A stretch of DNA of 64,000 nucleotides from Roseomonas sp. HF4. Its GTDB lineage: Bacteria; Pseudomonadota; Alphaproteobacteria; Acetobacterales; Acetobacteraceae. This document shows positions 26,514-37,047 of this stretch, piece after piece. The DNA lies in the NCBI RefSeq assembly GCF_005222755.1, contig NZ_STGD01000004.1:186001-250000 (forward strand), written 5' to 3'. Under the pieces are notes generated by a model. The model was given only the letters and a program-made list of their open reading frames with translations, was not told the origin of the DNA and made no database searches. Every line of letters begins with the position of its first letter. Within the stretch, counting starts at the first letter, position 1. The position numbers and the translations under genes are program-made.

Positions 26514-27602
26514 TCACGCTTCCGGCGGCAGGTCCCCGGTGCGCACCAGGAAGGCCGCGCGCGCCGCAGCCGCCTGCCAGTCCCCCCCGCCATCGGGGCA
26601 TCGGAGGATGCGCAGCGTCGGGTACCAGACGCTGTCCTCCCGCCCCGGCTGCCAGCGCCAGTCGGCGTGGCGCCCATGGGCCAGCATCAGCACGGGCTTG
26701 CCGAGCGCCCCCGCGAGGTGGACCGCGGCCGTGTCCACCGTGACCACGAGGTCCATCGCCGCGATGGCCGCCGCCGTGTCGAGGAAGGCGTCCGCCCCGA
26801 CGTCCAGTTCCGGCCCGAGCCGGTCGAGGGGGAAGGGCGCATCCTGCTCCTCGCCCGGCCCCTTCTGCAGGGACACCAGGCGCGCGCCCTCGATCCGTGC
26901 GAGCGGCGCGAAGGCGGCGAGCGGCGCCGAGCGGTGGCCGTCCACGGGCGCGGCCGGATTGCCTTGCCAGGCGATGCCGATCCGCAGCCCCTCCGGGCCG
27001 ATGCGCCGGCGCCAGCGTTCCAGGCGGTCCGGATCGGCCGCGAGGTAGGGGATCCGCCCGCGATACTGCTGCGGCCGCAGGCCGAGCGCACGCGGCAGGT
27101 TCAGCAGCGGCAGCCAGGCCGATGCGGCAATTCCGCCGGGATCGGCCGCAGGCCGGAGTTCGATCCCCTCGCAGAGCGGCGCGAGCAGACGATGGAGCCG
27201 CCGGTCGAGCACCGCGTGGACCCGCGCGCCGCGGTCGCGCAGCAGGGGCAGGTAGCGGGCGAACTGGATTGTGTCGCCGAGGCCCTGCTCCCCCATCACC
27301 AGCACCGCCCCGGGCGCCTCGCCGCCGCGCCAGGGCGCCACGGGCTCGGGGCCGCGCGGCCCCTGGCGCGTCACCTGGGGGTAGGCCTCCGGCATCAGGC
27401 GGAAGCGCACCTCGAAGGCGTCCCACGCCTCGGCCCAGAGGCCGGCGGCGAAGCAGGTCCGCGCATGCGCCACCTGCAGGCCGAGGTCGTCCGGCGCCAG
27501 GGCGCGCAGGCGCCGCAGCGCCACGGCCGCTTCCAGCGCGCGGCCGGACTCCCGCGCGTCCTCGATCAGCCGGAGGATCGGGTCGAGGTCCGGCCCCGCC
27601 AC
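26514..27602 (-). CDS. TPR-containing family 9-like glycosyltransferase
   Basis: A 362-residue protein with a short N-terminal TPR-like helical region (about 5-65, [19 protein letters not shown]) followed by a heptosyltransferase-like GT9 fold. GEQGLGDTIQFARYLP near 100 is the hallmark glycine loop of this group, RIGIAWQGNP near 200 starts the second domain, and VVTVDTAAVHLAGALGKPV near 285 is the nucleotide-sugar site. No export signal is seen. The GTG at 27602 starts four bases after the trpE stop. Its place between trpE and trpG is unusual; it probably modifies a surface glycan or protein rather than acting in tryptophan synthesis. Confidence 0.82.
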   Translation of the reverse strand: MAGPDLDPILRLIEDARESGRALEAAVALRRLRALAPDDLGLQVAHARTCFAAGLWAEAWDAFEVRFRLMPEAYPQVTRQGPRGPEPVAPWRGGEAPGAVLVMGEQGLGDTIQFARYLPLLRDRGARVHAVLDRRLHRLLAPLCEGIELRPAADPGGIAASAWLPLLNLPRALGLRPQQYRGRIPYLAADPDRLERWRRRIGPEGLRIGIAWQGNPAAPVDGHRSAPLAAFAPLARIEGARLVSLQKGPGEEQDAPFPLDRLGPELDVGADAFLDTAAAIAAMDLVVTVDTAAVHLAGALGKPVLMLAHGRHADWRWQPGREDSVWYPTLRILRCPDGGGDWQAAAARAAFLVRTGDLPPEA

Positions 27603-27606
27603 GGCG

Positions 27607-29106
27607 TCAGCGCCGGCCGGAGGCGAAGCGCACCGCCTCCTCGGCCGCGCGGAACAGGGCGCGCGCCTTCTGCACCGTCTCCTCATATTCCGCCTTCGGG
27701 TCGGAATCGGCCACCACGCCGGCGCCGGCCTGCACGTACATCGTGCCGTCCTTCACCAGCGCGGTGCGCAGCGCGATGCAGGTGTCCATGCCGCCATCGG
27801 CGCCGAAATACCCGATGCCGCCAGCATAGAGGCCGCGGCGGGAGGGCTCGAGTTCCTCGATGATCTCCATGGCGCGGATCTTCGGCGCGCCGGTGAGCGT
27901 GCCCGCCGGGAAGCCGGCGCAGTAGGCATCGAGCGCGTCGAGACCGTCCCGCAGCCGGCCCTGCACCTCGGATCCGATGTGCATGACCTGCGAATAGCGC
28001 TCGACCTGGAACTGCGCCGTCACCTTGACGGAGCCGATCGCGGCGACGCGGCCGACATCGTTGCGGCCGAGGTCGAGCAGCATCAGGTGCTCGGCGCGTT
28101 CCTTCGGGTCGGCCAGTAGCTCGGCCTCCAGCGCGCGGTCCTCCTCGGGCGTCGCGCCGCGGCGGCGCGTGCCGGCCAGCGGGCGGACGGTGACCGTGTT
28201 GTCGCGGCAGCGCACCAGGATCTCGGGGCTCGCGGCCACGACGGAGAACCCGCCGAAATCCCCGAACACCAGGAAGGGCGCGGGATTGATCCGGCGCAGC
28301 GCGCGATAGAGGGCGAAGGGCGGCAGCGCGAAGGGCGCGGAGAAGCGCTGCGCCGGCACGATCTGGAAGGCGTCGCCGGCCCGGATGTATTCCTTGGCGC
28401 GCTCGACCGCCGCGATGTAGCCGGCCTCGGTGAAGTTGCTCGCGGGCGCGGGCTGCGCGGGCAGGCTTGCGGGCGGGGCGGCGCGCGGCACAGGCCGGTC
28501 GAGCGCGGCCTCGGCCTCATCGAGGCGCGCATTCGCCGCCTCCCAGGCGGCCTGCGGCTCGGCGCCGGGCCAGACCGGGGCGCAGAGGGTCAGCGTGTCC
28601 CGCACATGGTCGAAGACCGCCATCAGGGTCGGGCGGGTCAGCACGGCGTCGGGGATGCCGAGCACGTCGGGGTTGGTCGCCGGCAGGCGCTCGATCAGCC
28701 GGACCATGTCGTAGCCGAGGTAGCCGAACAGCCCCGCCGCCATGGGTGGGAGGCCCGGCGGCACGGGCATCCGGCATTCGGCGATAAGGCGGCGCAGGCT
28801 GTCGAGCGCGGGCGCTTCGTCGGCCACGAAGGCGTGCGGAGCCGACAGGGCGTGGCGGTTGATCTCGGCCTGGCCGTCGCGGCAGCGCCAGACCAGGTCG
28901 GGGGCCAGGCCGATCGCCGAATAGCGGCCGCGCGCGGCGCCCCCTTCGATCGATTCCAGCAGGAAGGCGTTGGCTTGCGCGCCGCCGGTCAGCTTCAGGA
29001 AGGCGCCGACGGGCGTGTCGAGGTCCGCCACGCGCTCGCGCACCAGGATGCTGCCGCGCCCTGCCTCGAGCGCCGCGCGGAGGGCGGCGAAGCCCGTCCC
29101 GTTCAT
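27607..29106 (-). CDS. trpE: Anthranilate synthase component I
   Basis: A 499-residue chorismate-binding enzyme making anthranilate with TrpG. An N-terminal regulatory domain includes [11 protein letters not shown], the LLES segment tied to tryptophan feedback binding. The catalytic domain shows [28 protein letters not shown], and [15 protein letters not shown] near the Mg2+ site. Length is normal for TrpE. The start overlaps the ppiD stop by four bases, so trpE is transcribed with ppiD rather than behind its own leader. Confidence 0.96.
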   Translation of the reverse strand: MNGTGFAALRAALEAGRGSILVRERVADLDTPVGAFLKLTGGAQANAFLLESIEGGAARGRYSAIGLAPDLVWRCRDGQAEINRHALSAPHAFVADEAPALDSLRRLIAECRMPVPPGLPPMAAGLFGYLGYDMVRLIERLPATNPDVLGIPDAVLTRPTLMAVFDHVRDTLTLCAPVWPGAEPQAAWEAANARLDEAEAALDRPVPRAAPPASLPAQPAPASNFTEAGYIAAVERAKEYIRAGDAFQIVPAQRFSAPFALPPFALYRALRRINPAPFLVFGDFGGFSVVAASPEILVRCRDNTVTVRPLAGTRRRGATPEEDRALEAELLADPKERAEHLMLLDLGRNDVGRVAAIGSVKVTAQFQVERYSQVMHIGSEVQGRLRDGLDALDAYCAGFPAGTLTGAPKIRAMEIIEELEPSRRGLYAGGIGYFGADGGMDTCIALRTALVKDGTMYVQAGAGVVADSDPKAEYEETVQKARALFRAAEEAVRFASGRR

Positions 29107-30995
29107 CGGCCGGTCACCTGTTCCAGCAGGTTCCGGTTGACGGTCACGCCGGCGCGGGCGCGCAGTGCGACGGCGAATTGCTGTTCGAGCTCCTCCTGCA
29201 TCGCCTCCTCGACCTCGGCCCTGACGCGGCCGAGGCCGAGCGGGTCCGACGCCGGGTCGAAGCGCACGATGTCGACCAGCCGCGCGACCGCGAAGCCGTC
29301 CCGCGTCTCGGCCATTGTCGCGCCGTCGGGCGCGGCCTCGAACAGCGGCGCCACCAGTTCCGGCGGCAGCGGCGCGGCGGTGGCGGGGTTGCGGCCGAAG
29401 GGGCCGAGGCGGGCCAGCGGCAGCCCGGCCTCCTGCGCCGCCTCGGCCGCGCTGCGGCCGGCGCGGAGGGCGGCGAGCAGCCCGGCGGCGCGCTCCTCGG
29501 CCGCCCGGCGGCGCGCCTCGGCCAGGTAGCCTTCGCGCACGGCGGCCTCCACGGTCTCGAAGGGTCGGAGCGCCGGCGGCGTCACGTTGCGGATCTCGAT
29601 CGCCACGAAGGCGTCGCCCATCTCGGCCATGCGGGGCGCGTCGCCCTGCCGCGCGGCGAAGACCGCGCGGAGCAGCTCCTCGCGCTGCGCGTCGGGCAGG
29701 GGCAGCGCGACCGTCTCGCCCGCCGGGTCGCGCCCGGAGGCATCCAGCGTGACGGTCACGAGCTGCAGGCCGAAGCGCTGCGCGGCCTCGGCGATGCCGG
29801 AGCCGCCGGCCAGCGCGTCCTCGACGCGGTTCGCGCGCTCATAGGCCTGGTCGGCCGCGCGGTCGCGGGCGACCTCGCGGCGCAATTCCTCGCGCACCTC
29901 GGCCAGGGTCCGGGTGGTCGCCGGCTCGATGCGCTCGACCTGCAGGACATGCCAGCCGAAGGGGCTTTGCACCGGATCGGCGACGCTGCCGGGGGCGGCG
30001 GCGAAGGCGGCCTCGGCCACCGCCGGGATCGGCAGCGTCGCGCGGTCCAGCAGGCCGAGGTTGGCCGCCGAGCCACCGGCCGCGGTGGCCGCGGCCTCGA
30101 CGGCCTCGAACTCGGCCCCGCCGCGCCAGGTGGCGGCCAGTTCGCGCGCCGCCGCTTCCTCCGGCAGCACAGCCTGGCGGATCGCCCGGCGCTCCGGCGT
30201 GTCGTACTGCGCGCGGCGCTGCTCGTAGGCCTCGGCCAGCGCGCTGTCGGGCACCTCGATCTCGGCCGCGACGGCGTCCGTCGTCAGCAGGGCGATCGCC
30301 GCCTGGCGGTACTCGGGGGCGGAGAAGCGGGCCGGGTTGTTCTCCTGCCAGCGGCGGAGCTGCGCTTCGGTCGGGGCCTCCGGCTCGGGCATGGCGGCCA
30401 GCGGGACCACGACCACGTCCGCCACGCGCCGCTCCATCGCCCAGGCGAGCAGCGGCGCGGTCATCGCATCGGGTGCGCTGGCGCCGGCGCGCACCGCGCC
30501 GGCCAGCTGCTGGCGCAGCACGTCGCCCGCGATGATCTGGAGGAACTGCGCCTCGTTCAGGTCGTTCTGCCGGAGCAGGCTGTCGAGCAGCGGGCGGGAA
30601 AAGGCGCCGTCCGAGCCGGTCAGGCCGGGGATGGCGAAGACCGCGTCGCGCACCGTGCCGGCGGGGGCGGCCAGGCCCATCCGCCGGGCCTCGACCCGCA
30701 GCGCCCGGTCCGAGACCAGCTGTTCCAGCGCCGAGGCGGCGACGGCGCGGCGGATGTTCTCGTCCGCCTCGAAGCGGCTGCCGAGCTGGCGGGCGATGCG
30801 GCTCATCTCCCGTCGCGCGGCGGCCTGCGCCTCGGTCAGCTCGATCTTCTCGCTGCCCACGGTCGCGACCGCGGTCTCGCGGCCGAGGTTGCGGACGACG
30901 TCCTCGATCCCCCAGACGGCGAAGGACAGGACGAGAAGGGCGAAGAGGATCTTGGCGACCCAGGTGCCGGCCATGCGGCGGAGCGCGGTGAGCAT
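29103..30995 (-). CDS. ppiD: PpiD-like periplasmic chaperone/prolyl isomerase
   Basis: A 630-residue membrane-anchored folding factor. One N-terminal helix (about 12-31, [20 protein letters not shown]) anchors it in the inner membrane. A SurA-N-like chaperone domain follows, then a parvulin-type segment near 255-365 ([16 protein letters not shown], ending [15 protein letters not shown]), and helical C-terminal domains. It helps fold newly exported proteins near the Sec translocon. The position ahead of trpE and divergent from tpiA is conserved in related bacteria. The intergenic region of 102 bases must hold both promoters. Confidence 0.9.
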   Translation of the reverse strand: MLTALRRMAGTWVAKILFALLVLSFAVWGIEDVVRNLGRETAVATVGSEKIELTEAQAAARREMSRIARQLGSRFEADENIRRAVAASALEQLVSDRALRVEARRMGLAAPAGTVRDAVFAIPGLTGSDGAFSRPLLDSLLRQNDLNEAQFLQIIAGDVLRQQLAGAVRAGASAPDAMTAPLLAWAMERRVADVVVVPLAAMPEPEAPTEAQLRRWQENNPARFSAPEYRQAAIALLTTDAVAAEIEVPDSALAEAYEQRRAQYDTPERRAIRQAVLPEEAAARELAATWRGGAEFEAVEAAATAAGGSAANLGLLDRATLPIPAVAEAAFAAAPGSVADPVQSPFGWHVLQVERIEPATTRTLAEVREELRREVARDRAADQAYERANRVEDALAGGSGIAEAAQRFGLQLVTVTLDASGRDPAGETVALPLPDAQREELLRAVFAARQGDAPRMAEMGDAFVAIEIRNVTPPALRPFETVEAAVREGYLAEARRRAAEERAAGLLAALRAGRSAAEAAQEAGLPLARLGPFGRNPATAAPLPPELVAPLFEAAPDGATMAETRDGFAVARLVDIVRFDPASDPLGLGRVRAEVEEAMQEELEQQFAVALRARAGVTVNRNLLEQVTGR

Positions 30996-31097
30996 GGCGC
31001 GTCCTTACCCGCGTGCCGGGGGCGGCGGAAGGGGCTCAGGGCATGGACAGGGCCGAAGGGCACCGGTAACCGGGTCGCCAGGTTCGAGGAGATGCCC

Positions 31098-31850
31098 ATG
31101 ACCCCCGGAGTGCGCCCCCTGATCGCCGGCAACTGGAAGATGCACGGGATGGCCGCCGATGGGCTCGCCCTGGCGCGGGCGGTGGCGGCGGGGGCCGGGG
31201 GCCTGCCGGCGGACCTCGTCGTCTGCCCGCCCGCCACGCTCCTCGCGGCCTTGGCCGCGGCGCTGGCCGGCGGCCCGGTCGCGGTCGGCGGGCAGGATTG
31301 CCACGCGGCCGCCAAGGGCGCCCATACCGGGGACATCGCGGCGCCGATGCTGGCCGATGCGGGGGCGCGCTTCGTCATCCTCGGCCATTCCGAGCGCCGG
31401 GCCGCCTACCGCGAGACCGACCCCACGGTGCGCGCCAAGGCCGAGGCCGCGATCGCCGCCGGGCTGACCCCCATCGTCTGCGTCGGCGAGCCCGAGGACG
31501 ACCGCCTGCTCGGCCGGGCCGAGGAGGTGGTCGCCGAGCAGGTCGCGGGCAGCCTGCCGGAAGGCTTCGGCGCGGCCGGCGGGGTCGTCGCCTACGAACC
31601 GGTCTGGGCGATCGGCACCGGCCGGACGCCGACCGAGGCCGACATCGCCGCCATGCACGCCATGATCCGCGCCCGGCTGGTCGCCGCCTTCCCGGGGGCG
31701 GGGGCGACGCTGCGCATCCTCTATGGCGGCTCGGTGAAGCCCTCGAACGCGGCCGCGATCCTGGCGCTGCCGCATGTGGATGGCGCGCTGGTGGGTGGCG
31801 CGAGCCTTGTGGCGGAGGATTTCCTCGGGATCGCGCGCGCCGCGGCCTGA
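31098..31850 (+). CDS. tpiA: Triosephosphate isomerase
   Basis: A 250-residue TIM-barrel enzyme interconverting dihydroxyacetone phosphate and glyceraldehyde 3-phosphate. Catalytic residues are visible as GNWKM (Lys), ILGHSERR (His) and [12 protein letters not shown] (Glu), with [10 protein letters not shown] as the phosphate-binding loop. I chose the ATG at 31098, six bases after GAGGAG; an ATG two codons earlier is too close to that site. It leads tpiA-secG-pyrG, a conserved alphaproteobacterial set. Confidence 0.96.
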   Translation: MTPGVRPLIAGNWKMHGMAADGLALARAVAAGAGGLPADLVVCPPATLLAALAAALAGGPVAVGGQDCHAAAKGAHTGDIAAPMLADAGARFVILGHSERRAAYRETDPTVRAKAEAAIAAGLTPIVCVGEPEDDRLLGRAEEVVAEQVAGSLPEGFGAAGGVVAYEPVWAIGTGRTPTEADIAAMHAMIRARLVAAFPGAGATLRILYGGSVKPSNAAAILALPHVDGALVGGASLVAEDFLGIARAAA

Positions 31851-31920
31851 GCCCTCGCCAGGACGCTCGCGTCATCCCTACTGGCAGCGCCCGGCCGCCT
31901 CCGCTAAAAGCCCCGGCACC

Positions 31921-32235
31921 ATGACCACCGTCCTGCTCGTCCTCCATCTTTTCGTCACCCTGGCGCTGATCGGCGTCGTGCTGCTGCAGCGCAGCGAGGG
32001 CGGCGGCCTCGGCGTCGGGTCGTCCGGCGGCGGCATGGGGTCGTTCATGGGCGGGCGCGGCACCGCGAACCTCCTGACGCGCGCGACGGCGATCCTCGGC
32101 GCGCTGTTCTTCTCGATCGCACTGACGCTCGCCATCCTGAACAAGGGGGCGTCGCAGCAGAACCGCTCGATCCTCGATTCGCCGCCGGCCAGCGTGCCCA
32201 GCCTGCCCGCCGCCCCGGCCGTGCCCACCAACTAG
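31921..32235 (+). CDS. secG: Preprotein translocase subunit SecG
   Basis: A 104-residue SecG, accessory subunit of the SecYEG channel. Two transmembrane helices (about 3-21 and 56-74) flank the conserved cytoplasmic loop LLQRSEGGGLGVGSSGGG. The periplasmic or cytoplasmic tail is proline- and alanine-rich. Location between tpiA and pyrG confirms identity. A ppiD gene, whose product works at the Sec exit, lies just upstream in the opposite direction. Confidence 0.95.
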   Translation: MTTVLLVLHLFVTLALIGVVLLQRSEGGGLGVGSSGGGMGSFMGGRGTANLLTRATAILGALFFSIALTLAILNKGASQQNRSILDSPPASVPSLPAAPAVPTN

Positions 32236-33960
<1,725 letters not shown>

Positions 33961-34004
33961 CGCGGGCGGGGATGGGCCTTGCCCCTCCCCTGAACCCCAC
34001 CCCA

Positions 34005-34026
34005 CCAAAGGCCGAAAGGCCTTTGG
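34005..34026 (+). terminator. Hairpin after pyrG
   Basis: A perfect 9-bp stem (CCAAAGGCC/GGCCTTTGG) with a GAAA tetraloop lies 45 bases past the pyrG stop. It has no T-run, so it may be a transcript-stabilising or Rho-assisted 3' end rather than a classical intrinsic terminator. Confidence 0.6.
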
Positions 34027-34066
34027 GAACCGTCACCTGGTGCCGTGCAACTCGGTGAAGACCGTG

Positions 34067-34096
34067 TTGACAGGCGTTCGGGCGAACACCTAGCGT
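34067..34096 (+). promoter_or_regulatory. Candidate argC promoter
   Basis: A perfect TTGACA -35 box (34067-34072) is followed after 18 bases by TAGCGT (34091-34096), a weak -10. Transcription would begin near 34103, which is the A of a leader ORF ATG. The spacer contains a perfect inverted repeat GTTCG-GG-CGAAC (34076-34087), flanked by GTGTT and AACAC, a possible repressor site. Confidence 0.55.
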
Positions 34097-34102
34097 CGCG
34101 TC

Positions 34103-34213
34103 ATGCACGGGCTTCACCTCAGCACCGCAGGCCGACGCCGCCGCAATGTCCTTGCGGCGGCTCGCGTGGCTGCGTGCAGACAGGCCCCTGCCCCGGTGAG
34201 GCCCGCCCCGTAG
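34103..34213 (+). CDS. Putative arginine-rich leader peptide for argC
   Basis: A 36-codon ORF starts at or next to the predicted transcription start, so it could be leaderless. It encodes seven arginines, four in tandem (codons 11-14: CGA CGC CGC CGC, 34133-34144), ahead of an arginine biosynthesis gene. The arginine run lies in the left arm of a perfect hairpin, and an intrinsic terminator follows 49 bases after the stop. This matches the plan of ribosome-mediated attenuation, as known for trpL in rhizobia. There is no Shine-Dalgarno motif. Arginine codons are common in GC-rich DNA, so chance is not excluded. Confidence 0.5.
   Translation: MHGLHLSTAGRRRRNVLAAARVAACRQAPAPVRPAP
34137..34161 (+). 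promoter_or_regulatory. Leader hairpin covering the arginine codons
   Basis: A perfect 10-bp stem, GCCGCCGCAA (34137-34146) with TTGCGGCGGC (34152-34161), has a TGTCC loop. Its left arm contains three of the four tandem arginine codons, so a ribosome stalled there would stop it forming. It would be the 1:2-type stem of an attenuator. A second small hairpin, GGGCC/GGCCC (34229-34241), lies between it and the terminator. Confidence 0.55.
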
Positions 34214-34261
34214 CGGTCCACCTCCAAGGGGCCATCGGCCCGCATCTTCAGACCCCCGCAG

Positions 34262-34286
34262 CCCCCGGCTTCGGGGGTTTTTCTTT
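34262..34286 (+). terminator. Intrinsic terminator upstream of argC
   Basis: A CCCCCG/CGGGGG stem with GCTT loop is followed by TTTTTCTTT, the only textbook Rho-independent terminator in this neighbourhood. It ends 28 bases before the argC ATG, so it must be bypassed for argC expression unless a promoter lies in the last few bases. It could instead end pyrG transcription, but pyrG already has a hairpin 230 bases earlier. Confidence 0.8.
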
Positions 34287-34314
34287 GCCCCCACCCCAGC
34301 AACAGGACACCAGG

Positions 34315-35292
34315 ATGAGCATTCGCATCGGCATCGTCGGAATCAGCGGTTTTGGTGGCGGCGAGGCGATGCGCCTGGTCGCGAATCACCCGTCTTTCGA
34401 ACTCGTCTACGCCGCAGGCGAGGGCAGCGCCGGCAGCCGATTGGTTGACCGCTTCCCTGGCGTGCCGGCCAGGCTCGCCGGGCTGGTGATCGAGAAGTGG
34501 GACCCCGCGATCCTGCCGCAGCTCGACCTGCTCTTCGCCTCTCTCCCCACCGGCAGTTCGGCACAGGCGCTGGCGCGCGTCCCCAGGGAGGTGAGGATCG
34601 TCGACATCGGCGGCGACCACCGATACGCCGAAGGTTGGGCCTACGGCCTCGCCGACGTCTGGCCAGCGCGGATCGAGGGTCAGGCGCGCGTTGCCAATCC
34701 CGGCTGCTTCCCCGCGGCGACGCTGAACGCATTGGCGCCGTTGCTGGTGAACGGACTCATCGAGCCCGGCAACATCGTGATCGACGCCAAGACCGGCATC
34801 TCCGGTGCCGGTCGTGGCGGCGCCGACAACAGGTTCGGCTTTGCCGAAAGCAACGAGAACCTGGCGCCCTACGGCCTGCTCCAGCACGTCCACATGCCCG
34901 AGATGGCCAGCACGATCGAGCGGCTGAGCGGCGGCAACGCGGCCGGGCTCGTGTTCACGCCACACCTGGTGCCCATGACCCGCGGCGTGCTCGTCACCAT
35001 CTACTGCCGTGGCAGCGCCACCACCGGGCAATGCCTGGACGCGGCCCGGCGCTTCTACGCCGATCGGGCGTTCGTCCGCGTCACCGACACGCCGCCGCAG
35101 ACCAAATGGGCGACCGGCTCGAACCTCTCATTCGTCAGCTATGCAGCCGATCCGAAGCGCAACCTGGTGATAGCGATGGGCGTGGTGGACAATCTGGGCA
35201 AGGGCGCGGCCGGCCAGGCCATACAGAATGCGAACCTGATCTGCGGCCTGCCGGAAACCGCAGGGCTGGAAGGCCTCCCGGTCTGGCCGTGA
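34315..35292 (+). CDS. argC: N-acetyl-gamma-glutamyl-phosphate reductase
   Basis: A 325-residue ArgC, which reduces N-acetylglutamyl phosphate to the semialdehyde in arginine synthesis. The NADP loop GISGFGGGE is at 9-17, the catalytic cysteine is C131 in NPGCFPAA, and the histidine is H193 in HVHMPEM. Length fits the short-to-standard ArgC type. It lies alone between pyrG and kdsA, where relatives usually have no gene, and its codons include more A/T-ending ones (for example GGT TTT GGT near the start) than its neighbours, hinting at transfer. In this class another argC usually sits beside rplM-rpsI, so this may be a second copy. Confidence 0.9.
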   Translation: MSIRIGIVGISGFGGGEAMRLVANHPSFELVYAAGEGSAGSRLVDRFPGVPARLAGLVIEKWDPAILPQLDLLFASLPTGSSAQALARVPREVRIVDIGGDHRYAEGWAYGLADVWPARIEGQARVANPGCFPAATLNALAPLLVNGLIEPGNIVIDAKTGISGAGRGGADNRFGFAESNENLAPYGLLQHVHMPEMASTIERLSGGNAAGLVFTPHLVPMTRGVLVTIYCRGSATTGQCLDAARRFYADRAFVRVTDTPPQTKWATGSNLSFVSYAADPKRNLVIAMGVVDNLGKGAAGQAIQNANLICGLPETAGLEGLPVWP

Positions 35293-35310
35293 GGCCTCTC
35301 GCGGATCCGT

Positions 35311-35544
35311 CTTGTCCGTCGCTGCCGCGCCTCGGCGTTGCGCGGAGGGGACAAGCCGGCAGGGACGCCAGGCGTCGTCGGGGTGAACCGCCGATGCCTG
35401 GCCCTCATGGCGACCGCGGCTGCAGTCCGGGCCCCGAACCTCCGCGGGAGAGGTAGCCGGGCTTGCCTGCGCCCGCAGGAGGGTTCGCCAAGGCCTCTCG
35501 GCCTTTGCCGCGGCGCGGGCGAGACGGGCGGACGCCCTCTCGCC
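35311..35544. other. Highly structured spacer between argC and kdsA
   Basis: The 307-base gap contains at least five strong hairpins in series. They are CTTGTCC/GGACAAG (35311-35317, 35349-35355) enclosing CCGCGC/GCGCGG; a 9-bp stem with one G-U pair (35369-35377, 35392-35400); CCTGC/GCAGG near 35466-35479; AAGGCC/GGCCTT (35490-35505); and GGCGAGA/TCTCGCC (35518-35524, 35538-35544) enclosing GGGCG/CGCCC. No U-run follows any of them. No protein frame looks convincing. It could be a structured RNA or a decayed repeat; it matches no RNA family I can recognise. Confidence 0.5.
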
Positions 35545-35599
35545 ACCAGTGCCGCCAAGGCCCTAGAAGCTCAGTAGTCTAGCGAAACAGAGGCTCCTG

Positions 35600-36421
35600 A
35601 TGCGCCACGTCAAAGTCGGCCCCGTCACCATCGGCAACGACAGGCCGCTCGTGTTCCTGTGCGGCCCCTGCCAGATCGAAAGCCGCGCCCATGCGCTCGA
35701 GATGGGCGCCGCGCTGGCCGAGATCGCCGCCGCTGCCGGCGTGCCGCTGATCTACAAATCCTCCTTCGACAAGGCGAACCGCACCTCGGTGAATGCCGCG
35801 CGCGGCATCGGCATGGCGGAAGGCCTCGCGATCCTGGCCGAGGTGCGCGACACGACCGGCCTGCCGACGCTGACCGACGTGCACGCCTCCGAACAATGCG
35901 CGCCCGCGGCCGAGGCCGTGGACGTGCTGCAGATCCCGGCCTTCCTCTGCCGCCAGACCGACCTCCTGCTGGCGGCCGGGGCGACGGGGCGCGCGATCAA
36001 CGTCAAGAAGGGCCAGTTCCTGGCGCCCTGGGACATGGTCAACGTCGCCGCCAAGATCGCCTCCACCGGCAATCACAGCATCCTGCTCTGCGAACGCGGC
36101 TCCTCCTTCGGCTACAACACGCTGGTTGCCGACATGCGCTCCCTGCCGATCATGGCGCAGACCGGATACCCCGTGGTGATGGATGCGACCCATGCCGTGC
36201 AGCAGCCGGGCGGGCAGGGGACCAGCAGCGGCGGGCAGCGCGAATTCGCGCCCGTCCTGGCGCGCGCGGCGGTCGCGGTCGGCGTCGCAGCGGTGTTCAT
36301 CGAGACGCACCCCGACCCCGACCATGCGCCGTCCGACGGGCCGAACATGATCCCGCTGCGGCAGATGCCGGCGCTGATCGCCCGCCTCAAGGCCTTCGAC
36401 GCGCTCGCCAAGTCGGGCTGA
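35600..36421 (+). CDS. kdsA: 3-deoxy-8-phosphooctulonate synthase
   Basis: A 273-residue enzyme that condenses phosphoenolpyruvate with arabinose 5-phosphate to make KDO 8-phosphate for lipopolysaccharide. [18 protein letters not shown] near 52, [19 protein letters not shown] and [16 protein letters not shown] near 133 are diagnostic. C24 in GPCQIES, with a histidine in ETHPDPDHA, points to the metal-dependent class seen in Aquifex rather than the metal-free E. coli type. The ATG has GAGG upstream. It leads the kdsA-eno-ftsB-pdh block. Confidence 0.96.
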   Translation: MRHVKVGPVTIGNDRPLVFLCGPCQIESRAHALEMGAALAEIAAAAGVPLIYKSSFDKANRTSVNAARGIGMAEGLAILAEVRDTTGLPTLTDVHASEQCAPAAEAVDVLQIPAFLCRQTDLLLAAGATGRAINVKKGQFLAPWDMVNVAAKIASTGNHSILLCERGSSFGYNTLVADMRSLPIMAQTGYPVVMDATHAVQQPGGQGTSSGGQREFAPVLARAAVAVGVAAVFIETHPDPDHAPSDGPNMIPLRQMPALIARLKAFDALAKSG

Positions 36422-36424
36422 GCC

Positions 36425-36667
36425 ATGGCGCGCCCGCCCGGCCTGCCGCCCATGCCGCGCCGCCCCATCGTGGCGGCGGTGCTCGCGGCCGCGATGGCGT
36501 TCGTGCTCTGGTGGTCCGTCCCTGCGGCGTTCCGCACTATGGCCGCCGCGGGCTGGAACCCGGAGGTGGTGCTGGTCGCCCTCGGCGCGCACGCGATCTT
36601 CGTGGCCGCCTTCGGCTGGATCGTCTGGCTGTTCTGGGCCGGGCGGCGTCCGGGGGATGGCGGGTAG
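36425..36667 (+). CDS. Small two-helix membrane protein
   Basis: An 80-residue protein starting three bases after kdsA and thus likely cotranscribed. Two hydrophobic segments (about 14-33 and 46-72, rich in tryptophan and phenylalanine) predict an inner-membrane hairpin. The ends are basic and proline-rich. No family is recognised. Position between kdsA and eno suggests no clear function. Confidence 0.65.
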   Translation: MARPPGLPPMPRRPIVAAVLAAAMAFVLWWSVPAAFRTMAAAGWNPEVVLVALGAHAIFVAAFGWIVWLFWAGRRPGDGG

Positions 36668-36744
36668 CGACCCGCGGCCGCGCGGCGCAAGGCTTCCTTC
36701 ACCCCCGCGGGCGTAGTCAGGCGAGGTCGCATCCCGGGGGTTGC

Positions 36745-37047
36745 ATGCGGATCGCGTATCTCGACGACGGAAGCGCCGTGCCCGACTACGAGCCTGGCGA
36801 CCTTGTGCGCCTGCTCCGGGACGAACCCGGCGATCCGGTCACGGCCCATGCCGGCGAATGGGGGGAAGTGATCCGCAACCGCGGCATCGCCGGCGTCGAT
36901 GTCCGCCTGGCGGGGCATTCCCGGCCGCGCACCGACCCTCTTCCGATCGCGACGGGCCTGCCATCGCGCATCCTGGCCCCCTGCGACCGGGCAGGCCTGC
37001 GCATCGAACTCCAGCGCGACCTGCGCCAGACGCGCCGCAACGGCTGA
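36745..37047 (+). CDS. Hypothetical protein, 100 residues
   Basis: A small acidic-to-basic soluble protein beginning MRIAYLDDGSAVPDYEPGDL, with a central EWGEVIRNRGIAGVDVRLAGH stretch that looks like small beta-barrel strands (SH3-like spacing). The ATG has a GGGGG upstream but no perfect ribosome site. The N-terminal part reads as protein-like, while the basic tail is less convincing. No family is recognised. Confidence 0.5.
   Translation: MRIAYLDDGSAVPDYEPGDLVRLLRDEPGDPVTAHAGEWGEVIRNRGIAGVDVRLAGHSRPRTDPLPIATGLPSRILAPCDRAGLRIELQRDLRQTRRNG

Noticed and set aside
31075-31095. GGTTCGAG resembling a tRNA T-loop
   Set aside because: No acceptor, D or anticodon stems can be formed around it; it lies in the tpiA leader.
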